Source: Rhodovulum robiginosum
GTDB lineage: Bacteria > Pseudomonadota > Alphaproteobacteria > Rhodobacterales > Rhodobacteraceae
DNA length: 64,000 bases
Direction of reading: 5' to 3'
Assembly (NCBI RefSeq): GCF_003944755.1
Contig: NZ_RWGU01000043.1
Location: forward strand, 99,708 to 163,707
The translations under genes were made by a program, and so were the position numbers. The notes beneath the pieces are model-generated. The model did no database searches. It was not told the origin of the DNA and worked only from the letters and a program-made list of their open reading frames with translations. Below are positions 50,281-59,531 of the stretch, in pieces (the stretch's first letter is position 1; the number at the start of each line of letters is the position of its first letter).

Positions 50281-51243
50281 ATGAGCGGCCTTCTCGCGCT
50301 TCTCGACGACGTGGCGGCGATCGCCAAGGTGGCCGCGGCCTCGGTGGACGACGTGGTGGGCCAGGCGGTCAAGGCGTCCTCCAAGGCCGCCGGCGCGGTG
50401 ATCGACGACGCCGCCGTGACGCCGAAATACGTGCACGGCTTTTCCGCCGACCGGGAAATCCCCATCGTCTGGAACATCGCCAAGGGATCGCTCTTCAACA
50501 AGCTGGTGATCCTTTTGCCCGTCGCGCTGCTGTTGTCGGCCTTCGCCAGCTGGGCCATCGCGCCGCTGTTGATGCTGGGCGGGGCGTACCTGTGCTTCGA
50601 AGGGGCCGAGAAGGTCTGGCACGTGCTGAACCCGGCCGACCACCACGAGGAAGACCTCTACAAGGAAAAACTCTCCGACGCGCATCTGGAGGAGAAAAAG
50701 GTCAAGGGCGCGATCAAGACCGATTTCATCCTCTCGGCCGAGATCATGACCATCATCCTCTCGGGCCTGCCGACCGACGTGCCGTTCTGGACGACGGCGC
50801 TGGCGCTGGCCGTGGCCGGGGTGCTGATCACGGTGGCCGTCTACGGCGCCGTCGGGCTGATCGTGAAGGCCGACGACGCGGGGCTGGCCATGGCCGCGGG
50901 CGGGCGGCTGGCGCTCACCCGGCGGCTGGGCTGCTGGATCGTGCGGGGGATGCCGCATTTCATGCGGCTTTTGGTGATCGTGGGCACCGCCGCGATGATC
51001 TGGGTCGGCGGCTCGATCCTGGTCCACGGCGCGCACGAGCTGGGCTGGCACGCGCCTTACGAGACGATCCACCACATCGCCGTTGTGGCCGCCGATGCCC
51101 TGCCCTGGGGCAACGGGGCGATGGAATGGAGCGTGACCGCGCTGATCGACGGTGTGATCGGGCTGGGCCTGGGGCTGCTCTTGATCCCGGTCACCCATTT
51201 CCTGATTGCACCCGTGGCGCGGCGGCTGTCGCGCGCGGTATGA
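50281..51243 (+). CDS. DUF808 membrane protein
   Basis: A 320-residue inner-membrane protein of the DUF808 (YedI) family, function unknown. The N-terminus MSGLLALLDDVAAIAKVAAA and the TPKYVHGFSADREIPIVWNI and TDFILSAEIMTIILS segments are the family's conserved pieces; about six membrane helices follow. I chose the ATG at 50281, which has AAGGAACGGGC just before it. A short stem follows the stop. Confidence 0.9.
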   Translation: MSGLLALLDDVAAIAKVAAASVDDVVGQAVKASSKAAGAVIDDAAVTPKYVHGFSADREIPIVWNIAKGSLFNKLVILLPVALLLSAFASWAIAPLLMLGGAYLCFEGAEKVWHVLNPADHHEEDLYKEKLSDAHLEEKKVKGAIKTDFILSAEIMTIILSGLPTDVPFWTTALALAVAGVLITVAVYGAVGLIVKADDAGLAMAAGGRLALTRRLGCWIVRGMPHFMRLLVIVGTAAMIWVGGSILVHGAHELGWHAPYETIHHIAVVAADALPWGNGAMEWSVTALIDGVIGLGLGLLLIPVTHFLIAPVARRLSRAV

Positions 51244-51245
51244 AC

Positions 51246-51262
51246 CGCCGGAGCCTCCGGCG
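51246..51262. terminator. Possible terminator stem after the DUF808 gene
   Basis: CGCCGGA-GCC-TCCGGCG, a perfect 7-base stem with a 3-base loop, directly after the stop. The tail is only ATATTG, so termination is uncertain. Confidence 0.4.
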
Positions 51263-51265
51263 ATA

Positions 51266-51295
51266 TTGACACCCGGCCCGGCCGGGCAGGATACT
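51266..51295 (+). promoter_or_regulatory. Predicted coxC promoter with palindrome in the spacer
   Basis: TTGACA (51266-51271), 18 bases, GATACT (51290-51295; four of six). The spacer holds the 12-base palindrome GCCCGGCCGGGC (51276-51287). It lies 47 bases before the coxC ATG, which has GGGAGG 15 bases upstream. Confidence 0.6.
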
Positions 51296-51342
51296 GCCCG
51301 AAACGCCGGGAAACCCGGCAAGGGAGGACGCCGGGCCGTGCC

Positions 51343-52470
51343 ATGCGGCGCCGCGCAAACATGCTGATTTACGTTTACGATTACAGGCTGATCCTGGCCT
51401 CGATCGTCATCTCGATGATGGCCGCCTTTACCGGGCTGGCGCTGACGCGGGGGCTGTCGGGGGTGTCCGACGGCGTGCGGCATCTGCGCATCGCCATGGC
51501 CGCCATCGCGCTGGGCGGCGGCATCTGGACGATGCATTTCGTGGCGATGCTGGCGATGCGCTTTGACGTGGCGGTCTATTACCGGGCGCTGCCCACGGTG
51601 GCCTCGGTGCTGATCGCGATCCTGCTGGCGGGGCTGGCGCTTATCCTCATGCATTTCGGGCCCCGCACGCGGTTGCGCATGGCGCTGGCCGGCCTCGTGC
51701 TGGGCCTGGGCATCGTCATCATGCATTACACCGGGCTGGCGGGCATCGAGGGCTGCCGCGCCGTCTACCACCCCGCGGGCTTTGCCGCAGCGGGGGGGCT
51801 GGCCGTGCTGATGGGAATGCTGGCGATCCGCACCGCCTATGGCCGGCGCAGCGCGGCCAACATCCTGGGCGCCACGGCGATTTTCGGGCTTTCGGTCGCC
51901 ATCGTCCATTTCACCGCGATGTACTGGACCGATTTCATGGCCGCCGCCGGGGCGCCAGGGCCCAGCCCGGCACTGGGCAACGCGCAACTGGCGCTGGTGG
52001 TGATGCTGGCCGCCTTCGTGATCTCGGGGGCGTTCCTGTTGTCGGGGGCGAGCTTTCTTTCCGCACCGCAGCCTGCCGGGGCACCGGCGCTGACCGAGGC
52101 GCCGCACGCCCCGCTGCCGCCACCCGCCCCCGAAACCGAGCCGCGCCTGCCCTACGAACGCGAGGGCGTGACCTATTTCCTGCCCGCGGGCCAGGTTGCC
52201 GCGATCCGGGCCGAGGGGCATTACACCATCGCCTACACGCCCGAGGGGCGGGTGTTTTGCCCCTGGTCGATCAGCGAGGCCGAGCGGCGGCTGGGCGAGG
52301 CCGGGTTTTTTCGCACCCATCGCAGCTATCTGGTGAACACCGCGCAGGTCAGCGCCTTCGAGCGGCGCAAGGATAACGGCCTGTGCCTGTTCGATGGCCA
52401 CGCCCATCTCGACAAGGTGCCCGTCAGCCGCGCGCGCGTCGCGGCGCTGCGCGACCGGCTGGGCCTGTGA
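51343..52470 (+). CDS. coxC: CoxC-like membrane regulator: MHYT sensor and LytTR DNA-binding domain
   Basis: A 375-residue membrane-bound transcription factor. The N-terminal MHYT domain (about residues 8-235) has seven membrane segments and three copies of the motif (WTMHFVAM, IVIMHYTGLAG, AIVHFTAMYW), proposed to bind a metal and sense CO, O2 or NO. A Pro/Ala-rich linker (about 240-270) leads to a LytTR DNA-binding domain (about 275-375; VAAIRAEGHYTIAY, FFRTHRSYLVN). This is the layout of CoxC and CoxH of Oligotropha. It lies just upstream of the cox structural genes. An M at residue 7 is an alternative start. Confidence 0.9.
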   Translation: MRRRANMLIYVYDYRLILASIVISMMAAFTGLALTRGLSGVSDGVRHLRIAMAAIALGGGIWTMHFVAMLAMRFDVAVYYRALPTVASVLIAILLAGLALILMHFGPRTRLRMALAGLVLGLGIVIMHYTGLAGIEGCRAVYHPAGFAAAGGLAVLMGMLAIRTAYGRRSAANILGATAIFGLSVAIVHFTAMYWTDFMAAAGAPGPSPALGNAQLALVVMLAAFVISGAFLLSGASFLSAPQPAGAPALTEAPHAPLPPPAPETEPRLPYEREGVTYFLPAGQVAAIRAEGHYTIAYTPEGRVFCPWSISEAERRLGEAGFFRTHRSYLVNTAQVSAFERRKDNGLCLFDGHAHLDKVPVSRARVAALRDRLGL

Positions 52471-52545
52471 GCACGGGCCGCGGCGCCTGCCCGCGCGCGG
52501 CGGGCCGTCGCCCAGCGGCCCCTTGCTACCCGGCAAAACTCGCCA

Positions 52546-52578
52546 TTCGCAGTTCGTGCAGCCATTTCGCAGTTCGTG
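52546..52578 (+). repeat. Direct-repeat pair upstream of coxM (candidate LytTR/CoxC boxes)
   Basis: TTCGCAGTTCGTG occurs at 52546-52558 and again at 52566-52578, exactly 20 bases apart. Each contains GCAGTTCGT, which agrees with the LytTR consensus as I recall it ([TA][AC][CA]GTTN[AG][TC]) at eight of nine positions. A weaker copy (TCGCAGCTCA) starts at 52610. CAATAT at 52603-52608 could be a -10, placing the repeats next to the -35. Confidence 0.65.
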
Positions 52579-52698
52579 AAATCCGCCCGGCACACCGTGC
52601 AGCAATATGTCGCAGCTCACCGCCTGACAGCTAGCTTTCCTCCACGCAGTCGCCCGCCGCCGAAAGAGCGGGCACAGCACCATAGGGAGGAGCGGGAC

Positions 52699-53550
52699 AT
52701 GATCCCATCGACGTTCGAGTATCACCGGCCGGACGATCTGGCCGCGGTGATAGCGCTGCTGCAGGAACATGGCGACGAGGCGCGCGTCGTCGCCGGCGGT
52801 CACAGCCTGATCCCGATGATGAAGCTGAGGATGGCCGATCCTGCGCACCTGATCGACCTTCAGGGCCTGAGCGATCTCAAGGGTATCGAGATCGGCGACG
52901 TGATCCGCATCGGCGCGATGACCACCCAGGCCGAGATCATCGACCATGACGGGCTGGCCGAGGCCGCGCCGATCATGGCCGAGGCGGCCCGGCAGATCGC
53001 CGACCCGCAGGTGCGCAACCTCGGCACCGTTGGCGGCAACATCGCCAATGGCGACCCGGGCAACGACATGCCGGGGCTGATGCAGTGCCTCGACGCACGG
53101 TTCACGCTGGTGGGCCCCGACGGCACCCGCGAGGTGGCCGCGCGCGATTTCTACGAGGCCGCCTATGTGACCACCCGCGAGGAAGAGGAAGTCCTCACCG
53201 CGGTCAGCTTTGACCGGCCCCGCGGCGGCTATGCCTACGAAAAGCAGAAGCGCAAGATCGGCGACTACGCCACCGCCGCCGCGGCGGTGCAGATCGTGGC
53301 CGAGGGCGGCCGCGTGAGCGCCGCTTCGGTCGCGATGACCAACCTTTCCGACGTCCCCGTTTTCAGTGCCGCCGCCGGCGCGGCGCTGGAAGGCACCGCC
53401 TGTGGGGAGGAGGCGGTGCAGGCCGCGGTTGCCGCCATGCTGGGCGATATCGACCCCATGGAGGACAACCGCGGCCCCGTCGAATTCAAGAAACACGTCG
53501 CCGGCGTGATCCTGGCCCGCGCCATCGTGCGCGCCTGGTCGCGCGCTTGA
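52699..53550 (+). CDS. coxM: Aerobic CO dehydrogenase, medium (FAD) subunit
   Basis: FAD-binding subunit of the molybdenum CO dehydrogenase; it passes electrons from the 2Fe-2S clusters to quinone. It has 283 residues. FAD motifs: [17 protein letters not shown] near residue 32 and [20 protein letters not shown] near residue 108 ([11 protein letters not shown] in place of the common TIGGSVANADP). AGGGAGGAG precedes the ATG at 52699. It starts the structural gene run M-S-L and follows coxC after 228 bases that hold a candidate operator. Confidence 0.95.
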   Translation: MIPSTFEYHRPDDLAAVIALLQEHGDEARVVAGGHSLIPMMKLRMADPAHLIDLQGLSDLKGIEIGDVIRIGAMTTQAEIIDHDGLAEAAPIMAEAARQIADPQVRNLGTVGGNIANGDPGNDMPGLMQCLDARFTLVGPDGTREVAARDFYEAAYVTTREEEEVLTAVSFDRPRGGYAYEKQKRKIGDYATAAAAVQIVAEGGRVSAASVAMTNLSDVPVFSAAAGAALEGTACGEEAVQAAVAAMLGDIDPMEDNRGPVEFKKHVAGVILARAIVRAWSRA

Positions 53551-53561
53551 GGGAGGGCACG

Positions 53562-54056
53562 ATGTCCGACAAGATGCATCTGAAACTGACGGTCAACGGC
53601 GAGGCGCACGAGACGCTGGCCGAGCCGCGCGAACTGCTGATCCATGTGCTGCGCGAGCAGCTTGGAATCACCGGCCCCCATATCGGCTGTGAAACCTCGC
53701 ATTGCGGGGCCTGCACCGTCGACATGGGCGGCAAGTCGGTCAAGGCCTGCACCGTGTTCGCCGCCCAGGCGCAAGGTGCCGAAATCACCACCGTCGAGGG
53801 GCTGGGCGCGCCCGACGGCCTGCACGTTCTGCAAGAGATGTTCCGCGAACATCACGGGCTGCAATGCGGCTTCTGCACGCCGGGGATGATCACCCGTGCC
53901 TGGCGGCTGCTGCAGGACAACCCGAGCCCGACCGAGGAAGAGGTGCGTTTCGGCATGTCCGGAAACCTCTGCCGCTGCACCGGATACCAGAACATCGTCA
54001 AGGCGATCCTTGCGGCCGCCGACCAGATGAACGCCATGAAGGAGGCCGCGGAATGA
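53562..54056 (+). CDS. coxS: Aerobic CO dehydrogenase, small (2Fe-2S) subunit
   Basis: A 164-residue subunit with two 2Fe-2S clusters. The ferredoxin-type set is in [18 protein letters not shown] with a later Cys in SVKACTVFA; the second set is QCGFCTPGM and [12 protein letters not shown]. The protein has no export signal. I chose the ATG at 53562 with GGGAGGG 8 bases upstream, in preference to an earlier TTG. Its stop overlaps coxL (ATGA). Confidence 0.97.
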   Translation: MSDKMHLKLTVNGEAHETLAEPRELLIHVLREQLGITGPHIGCETSHCGACTVDMGGKSVKACTVFAAQAQGAEITTVEGLGAPDGLHVLQEMFREHHGLQCGFCTPGMITRAWRLLQDNPSPTEEEVRFGMSGNLCRCTGYQNIVKAILAAADQMNAMKEAAE

Positions 54057-56470
54057 AAGATCTTCCCGATACCGAAGAGCGCAAGGCCGGCCTCAAGGGG
54101 CTGGGATGCAGCCGAAAGCGCGTCGAGGATGCCCGCTTCACCCAGGGCAAGGGCAACTATGTCGACGACATCAAGATGGCAGGCATGCTGCACGGCGATT
54201 TCGTGCGGTCTCCTTACGCGCATGCCCGCGTCAAGTCGATCAATGCCGAGGCCGCGCTGGCGCTGCCCGGCGTGATCGCCGTGCTGACCGCGAAGGATCT
54301 GGAGCCTTTGGGCCTGCACTGGATGCCCACCCTTGCGGGCGACAAGCAGATGGTGCTGGCCGACGGCAAGGTGCTGTTTCAGGGCCAGGAGGTCGCCTTC
54401 GTGGTGGCGACCGACCGGTATATCGCGGCCGACGCGGTAGACCTGGTCGAGGTCGATTACGAAGACCTGCCCGTGGTCGTCGACCCGTTCAAGGCGCAGG
54501 ACCCCGACGCGCCCGTGCTGCGCGAAGACCTCGAGGGCGTGACCGAGGGCGCCCACGGGCCCCGCCGCCACCACAACCACATCTTCACCTGGGAAGCGGG
54601 TGATGAGGCCGGCGCGAACGCGGCCATCGACGGCGCCGAGGTGGTGGCCGAGGAAACCATCTACTACCACCGGACCCACCCCTGCCCGCTGGAAACCTGC
54701 GGCTGCGTCGCCTCGATGGACAAGGTCAACGGCAAGCTGACCCTCTACGGCACCTTCCAGGCGCCGCATGTGGTGCGCACGGTGGCCTCGCTGCTCTCAG
54801 GGATCGACGAGCACAATATCCGCGTCGTTTCGCCCGATATCGGCGGCGGTTTCGGCAACAAGGTGGGGGTCTACCCCGGCTATGTCTGTTCGATCGTGGC
54901 CACTATCGTTACCGGCAAGCCGGTGAAATGGGTCGAGGACCGGATGGAAAACCTGATGGCCACCGCCTTTGCCCGCGACTACTGGATGACGGGCCGGATC
55001 GGGGCGACGAAGGACGGCCGCATCACCGGGCTGCACGCCCATGTCACCGCCGACCACGGCGCGTTCGACGCCTGCGCCGACCCCACCAAGTTTCCGGCAG
55101 GCTTTTTCCATATCTGCACCGGCAGCTACGACATCCCCGCCGCCTATTGCGCGGTCGATGGCATCTACACCAACAAGGCACCCGGCGGCGTGGCCTATCG
55201 CTGTTCGTTCCGGGTGACCGAGGCGGCCTATTTCATCGAGCGGATGATCGAGGTGCTGGCGATCAAGCTGGGCATGGACGCGGCCGAACTGCGCGCCAAG
55301 AACTTCATCCGGAAAGAGCAGTTCCCCTATACCTCGGCGCTGGGCTGGGAATACGACTCGGGCGATTACCACACTGCCTGGGACAAGGCCCTGAAGGCCG
55401 TCGGCTACGAGGCCCTGCGCAAGGAGCAGGCCGAGCGGGTCGAAGCGTTCAAGCGCGGCGAGACGCGCAAGCTGTTGGGTATCGGGCTGACCCATTTCAC
55501 CGAGATCGTGGGCGCGGGTCCGGTCAAGAATTGCGACATCCTCGGGATGGGGATGTTCGATAGCTGCGAGATCCGCATCCACCCCACCGGCAGCGCCATC
55601 GCGCGGCTGGGCACGATCAGCCAGGGCCAGGGGCATGCGACGACCTTTGCGCAGATCCTCGCCAGCGAGATCGGCATTTCCGCCGACAAGATCACGGTGG
55701 AGGAAGGCGACACCGACACCGCGCCCTATGGCCTGGGCACCTACGGGTCGCGCTCGACCCCGGTGGCGGGGGCTGCCACCGCGATGGCGGGGCGGAAAAT
55801 CCGCGCCAAGGCGCAGATGATCGCGGCCTACCTGCTGGAGGTTCATGACGACGATCTGGAATGGGATATCGACCGGTTCGTGGTCAAGGGCGCGCCGGAG
55901 CGGTTCAAGACCATGGCCGAGATCGCCTATGCCTCTTACAACCAGGCGATCCCGGGGGTCGAGCCGGGGCTGGAGGCGGTCAGCTATTACGACCCGCCCA
56001 ACATGACCTACCCGTTCGGCGCCTATATCTGCGTGATGGAAATCGACGTGGACACCGGCGAGCACGAGATCCGGCAGTTCTACGCGCTTGACGATTGCGG
56101 CACGCGGATCAACCCGATGATCATCGAGGGGCAGGTGCATGGCGGGCTGACCGAGGCGCTGGCCATCGCGATGGGCCAGGAAATCGCCTATGACGACATC
56201 GGCAACGTCAAGACCGGCACCTTGATGGATTTCTTCCTGCCCACGGCATGGGAGACGCCGCACTACACCACCGACCACACGGAGACGCCCAGCCCGCATC
56301 ACCCGATCGGCGCCAAGGGCGTGGGCGAAAGCCCCAACGTGGGCGGCGTGCCGGCGTTTTCCAACGCGGTGCACGATGCCTTTCGCGCCTTCGGCCTGAC
56401 CCAGACGCACATGCCCCACGACCACTGGCGCATCTGGAAGACGGCGCGCGATCTCGGCCTGCACGGATAA
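54053..56470 (+). CDS. coxL: Form I aerobic CO dehydrogenase, large (Mo-Cu) catalytic subunit
   Basis: Oxidises CO to CO2 at a Cu-S-Mo(O)-molybdopterin cytosine dinucleotide site. It has 805 residues. The active-site loop reads [12 protein letters not shown]: the AYxCSFR signature of form I, with Cys384 (codon 55202-55204) as the copper ligand, matching Cys388 of Oligotropha. Glu759 in [12 protein letters not shown] is the catalytic base (Glu763 there; the 4-residue offset is the same). Other cofactor segments: [14 protein letters not shown] and [15 protein letters not shown]. It is not the form II type (AYRGAGR). It is followed by coxD after 48 bases. Confidence 0.98.
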   Translation: MKDLPDTEERKAGLKGLGCSRKRVEDARFTQGKGNYVDDIKMAGMLHGDFVRSPYAHARVKSINAEAALALPGVIAVLTAKDLEPLGLHWMPTLAGDKQMVLADGKVLFQGQEVAFVVATDRYIAADAVDLVEVDYEDLPVVVDPFKAQDPDAPVLREDLEGVTEGAHGPRRHHNHIFTWEAGDEAGANAAIDGAEVVAEETIYYHRTHPCPLETCGCVASMDKVNGKLTLYGTFQAPHVVRTVASLLSGIDEHNIRVVSPDIGGGFGNKVGVYPGYVCSIVATIVTGKPVKWVEDRMENLMATAFARDYWMTGRIGATKDGRITGLHAHVTADHGAFDACADPTKFPAGFFHICTGSYDIPAAYCAVDGIYTNKAPGGVAYRCSFRVTEAAYFIERMIEVLAIKLGMDAAELRAKNFIRKEQFPYTSALGWEYDSGDYHTAWDKALKAVGYEALRKEQAERVEAFKRGETRKLLGIGLTHFTEIVGAGPVKNCDILGMGMFDSCEIRIHPTGSAIARLGTISQGQGHATTFAQILASEIGISADKITVEEGDTDTAPYGLGTYGSRSTPVAGAATAMAGRKIRAKAQMIAAYLLEVHDDDLEWDIDRFVVKGAPERFKTMAEIAYASYNQAIPGVEPGLEAVSYYDPPNMTYPFGAYICVMEIDVDTGEHEIRQFYALDDCGTRINPMIIEGQVHGGLTEALAIAMGQEIAYDDIGNVKTGTLMDFFLPTAWETPHYTTDHTETPSPHHPIGAKGVGESPNVGGVPAFSNAVHDAFRAFGLTQTHMPHDHWRIWKTARDLGLHG

Positions 56471-56518
56471 GGCCCCTGCCCGCCCCCGCGGGGGCGGGCC
56501 CACACCGGGAGGATACCG

Positions 56519-57397
56519 ATGGCGGCGTGGCGCGATCTGCAACACGATCTGGCCGAACACGGCTATGTCGCGGGCGACGACCTGGCGATGGCACTTCACC
56601 TGTCTCTGCGCCTCGGCCGGCCGCTGCTGCTGGAGGGCGCGGCGGGCGTGGGCAAGACCGAGGTCGCCAAGGTGCTGGCCGACCTGCAAAACGCCACGCT
56701 GATCCGGCTGCAATGCTACGAGGGGCTGGATGCCGGCCACGCCATCTACGAATGGAACTACCAGCGGCAATTGCTGGCGATCCGCGCCGCCGGCGAGCGC
56801 GGCGAGGCCGGCGCCGACATCGAGGCGCGCATCTTTTCCGAGGACTACCTGCTGGAGCGTCCGCTGCTGCAGGCCATCCGGCAGGACCGCCCGCCGGTGC
56901 TGCTGATCGACGAGATCGACCGCGCCGACGAGGAATTCGAGGCCTATCTTCTGGAAATCCTGTCGGATTTCACCATCTCGATCCCCGAACTGGGCACCGT
57001 CCACGCCACCGCGCGGCCCCATGTCATCCTGACCGCGAACGGCACACGCGATCTGTCCGACGCGCTGCGACGGCGCTGCCTTTACGCCCATCTGGGCTAT
57101 CCCGACCGGGCGATGGAACTGGCGATCCTGCAAAAGCGCCACCCCGGGCTCGAGCCGCACCTGTCCGGGCAGATCGTGGGCTTTGTGCAGGCGCTGCGCA
57201 AAGAGGACCTCGACAAGACGCCGGGCGTGGCCGAGACGCTGGATTTCGCCGCTGCCGTGGCCGGGCTGGGGATGAGCGATCTGACCGAAGATCCCGTCGC
57301 GTTGCAGGCCACGCTTGTGACGCTGCTGAAAACCCAGGCCGACCGCGCACGGGTACCGACCGAGCTGGCCCAGCGCCTGGCCGGGAAGGCCGCGTGA
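56519..57397 (+). CDS. coxD: CoxD, MoxR-type AAA+ ATPase for CO dehydrogenase maturation
   Basis: A 292-residue ATPase that acts on the CoxL active site, needed to form the Cu-S-Mo cluster. Walker A EGAAGVGKTEVAKVLA, Walker B PPVLLIDEIDRADEEF, sensor 1 HVILTANGTRDLSDALRRRC with the Arg finger. It has the MoxR layout (QCYEGLDAGHAIYEWNYQRQ). GGGAGG precedes the ATG. The last A of its stop is the A of the coxE start. Confidence 0.96.
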   Translation: MAAWRDLQHDLAEHGYVAGDDLAMALHLSLRLGRPLLLEGAAGVGKTEVAKVLADLQNATLIRLQCYEGLDAGHAIYEWNYQRQLLAIRAAGERGEAGADIEARIFSEDYLLERPLLQAIRQDRPPVLLIDEIDRADEEFEAYLLEILSDFTISIPELGTVHATARPHVILTANGTRDLSDALRRRCLYAHLGYPDRAMELAILQKRHPGLEPHLSGQIVGFVQALRKEDLDKTPGVAETLDFAAAVAGLGMSDLTEDPVALQATLVTLLKTQADRARVPTELAQRLAGKAA

Positions 57398-58581
57398 TGG
57401 CCGGCGTCACCCGCTTTCCCGCCCGCGCCGCGGGCCCGGCCGAGCGGGTCGCGGGATTCATGGCGCATCTGCGGATGAACGGGCTGCGGCTTGGGGTGCA
57501 GGAAACCGCCACGGCGCTCGAGGCGCTGGCCACGGTCGACCCGACCGACGCGGGCGAGGTGCGCCACGCCCTGCGCGCGGTCTGCACCGGCAACGCCGAC
57601 GAGGCCGCCCGTTTCGATGACCTCTTCGCCGCTTATTGGCTGAACCGCGGGCGCGAACGGGCCCAACCGGCGGGCGGCGACAGCGCCCCGACGCGGCACC
57701 AGCGAACACCCTTCGTCACCGAGGCGCTGTCGGCATCGGGCCAGGGCAAGGGCACCCCCGACCAGCCCGAGGGGGGCGAGGGGGCCGCAGAGCAGCAGGG
57801 CGAGGGCCGGCTGGTCGCCGCGCGCATCGCGCAGCTCAAGCGCACCGACCTGCGCGAGATGGTCTCGCCCGAGGACATCGCCGAAGCCGAGGCCACCGCC
57901 GAGCGGATTGCGCGCGCCATCCGCGACCGCCGCTCGCGCCGCTGGCGCGCCGACCCGCACGGCCGCCGGCTGGACCTGCGCCGGATCGCCCGCGGCGCGG
58001 TCGCCACCGGGGGCGAGCCGATCAGGCTATACCGCCGCGCCCGTCCCGAGCGGCCGGCCCATATCGTGGCGCTGCTCGATGTCTCGGGCTCGATGACCGT
58101 TTACGCGCGGGTCTTCCTTGCCTTTCTCAAGGGGCTGGTCGGCGCTGACCTCAAGGCCGACGCCTACCTTTTCCACACCCGGCTCGTGCGCATCACCGAC
58201 GCGCTGCGCGACCCCGACCCGCTGCGCGCGGTGAACCGGCTGACGCTGATGGCCCAGGGCTTTGGCGGGGGCACCAAGATCGGCGGCGCGCTGGCCGATT
58301 TCAATCGTTTCTACGCCCGCGCCCGCGTCGGCGGGCGCTCGGTCGTGATCGTGCTGTCCGACGGCTACGACACCGACCCGCCGGACCGGCTGGCCGCCGA
58401 GCTTGCCCGGCTGAAGCGGCGCGGCTGCCGCATCGTCTGGCTCAACCCGCTCATGGGGTGGCAGGGCTACGCGCCGGTCGCCCGCGGCATGGCCGCCGCC
58501 CTGCCCCATCTCGACCATTTCGCCGCGGCAGGCACGCTCGACGCGCTGGCCGCCCTCGAACCGGAGCTTGCAAGGCTATGA
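57397..58581 (+). CDS. coxE: CoxE, von Willebrand A-type partner of CoxD
   Basis: A 394-residue protein with a C-terminal VWA domain; the MIDAS starts at ALLDVSGSMTVYARVF. MoxR-type ATPases commonly work with such partners, and CoxD and CoxE together insert sulphur and copper in the maturation of CoxL. The N-terminal half is helical and charged, with an acidic Gly/Gln patch (SGQGKGTPDQPEGGEG). The ATG overlaps the coxD stop at TGATG. The stop overlaps coxF (ATGA). Confidence 0.95.
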   Translation: MAGVTRFPARAAGPAERVAGFMAHLRMNGLRLGVQETATALEALATVDPTDAGEVRHALRAVCTGNADEAARFDDLFAAYWLNRGRERAQPAGGDSAPTRHQRTPFVTEALSASGQGKGTPDQPEGGEGAAEQQGEGRLVAARIAQLKRTDLREMVSPEDIAEAEATAERIARAIRDRRSRRWRADPHGRRLDLRRIARGAVATGGEPIRLYRRARPERPAHIVALLDVSGSMTVYARVFLAFLKGLVGADLKADAYLFHTRLVRITDALRDPDPLRAVNRLTLMAQGFGGGTKIGGALADFNRFYARARVGGRSVVIVLSDGYDTDPPDRLAAELARLKRRGCRIVWLNPLMGWQGYAPVARGMAAALPHLDHFAAAGTLDALAALEPELARL

Positions 58582-59423
58582 CGATGACCGCGCCCTCCTC
58601 GCACGACACCGACCTGATTTCGCGTATCGCCGCGCTGAAACGGGCCGGGCAACCCTTTGCGCTGGCCACCGTGGTGCGCACCGTCGCGGCCACTGCCGCC
58701 AAGGCCGGCGCCAAGGCGGTGATCCTGCCCGACGGCACGCTGGAGGCCGGCTGGATCGGCGGCGGCTGCGCGCGGGGCGCGGTGCTCAAGGCTGCGCGCG
58801 AGGCGCTCGAGGACGGGGCGCCGCGGCTGATCTCGGTACAGCCCGAGACGGCGCTGGCCGAACACGGGGTGGCGCCCGGCGATACCCGCGACGGCATCCG
58901 CTTTGCCCGCAACATGTGCCCCAGCCAGGGCACGATGGACATTTTCATAGAGGCCGTCATGCCCGCACCCGATTGCGTGATCTGCGGCACCAGCCCCGTG
59001 GCCCTGGCGCTGGCCGAGCTGGCGCCGCGCTTCGGCTTTGCCGTCACCGCCTGCGCGCCGGCCGAGGACCAGCCGGCCTTCGCCGCACCGGACCGGCGTG
59101 TCGAGGGCTACGCGTTCGAAGTCGCCCCGACGGCCGAACGCTACGTTGTGGTCGCCACGCAGGGAAAGGGCGACGAGGCGGCGCTGCGCGCCGCGCTCGC
59201 CGCCCCGGCGGCCTACCTGGGCTTCGTCGGCAGCCGGGCCAAGGTCGCCTCGCTGAAGCACAGGCTCTGCGCCACGGGCGTACCAGAGGCCGCGTTCGAG
59301 CCGCTGCACGCGCCCGCCGGCCTGAACCTCGGCGCGATCACGCCCGAAGAGATCGCGCTGTCGATCCTCGCGGAAATGGTTGCCACACGCCGCGCGGGAC
59401 AACGCGGCACACAAGGAGACTGA
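58578..59423 (+). CDS. coxF: CoxF, XdhC-family molybdenum cofactor maturation protein
   Basis: A 281-residue protein of the XdhC/CoxF family. N-terminal XdhC segment LATVVRTVAATAAKAGAKAV and EAGWIGGGCARGAVLKAA; C-terminal Rossmann domain (VICGTSPVALALAELAPRF, AAYLGFVGSRAKVASLKHRL, NLGAITPEEIALSILAEMV). The family sulphurates or protects the Mo cofactor before insertion. It is coupled to coxE and followed, 3 bases after its stop, by a 30-codon frame. Confidence 0.93.
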   Translation: MTMTAPSSHDTDLISRIAALKRAGQPFALATVVRTVAATAAKAGAKAVILPDGTLEAGWIGGGCARGAVLKAAREALEDGAPRLISVQPETALAEHGVAPGDTRDGIRFARNMCPSQGTMDIFIEAVMPAPDCVICGTSPVALALAELAPRFGFAVTACAPAEDQPAFAAPDRRVEGYAFEVAPTAERYVVVATQGKGDEAALRAALAAPAAYLGFVGSRAKVASLKHRLCATGVPEAAFEPLHAPAGLNLGAITPEEIALSILAEMVATRRAGQRGTQGD

Positions 59424-59426
59424 ACC

Positions 59427-59519
59427 ATGTGGACCGCATTGAAACGGCTGTTCGGCCCCCGACCTCTGCCCGCCGCCCAGGCCCAGCCTGTCGCCCGGAT
59501 CAAATTCCCCTGCTGCTGA
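59427..59519 (+). CDS. 30-residue Cys-Cys-tailed peptide in the cox operon
   Basis: A small frame between coxF and coxG, starting 3 bases after the coxF stop. AAGGAGA ends about 7 bases before its ATG, one of the best ribosome-binding sites in the operon. The peptide starts MWTALKRLFGPRPL, has an Ala/Pro/Gln middle and ends ARIKFPCC. It is basic with no acidic residue and no membrane segment; its only cysteines are the last two residues. I do not recognise it. Vicinal cysteines at a free C-terminus could bind copper, which fits an operon that builds a Cu-S-Mo centre, but that is inference. coxG begins 12 bases after its stop. Confidence 0.65.
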   Translation: MWTALKRLFGPRPLPAAQAQPVARIKFPCC

Positions 59520-59531
59520 GAAAGGACCCCC

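Noticed and set aside
50266..53496. A 1076-codon open frame on the minus strand
   Set aside because: Antisense to the DUF808 gene, coxC and coxM, all of which have clear families.
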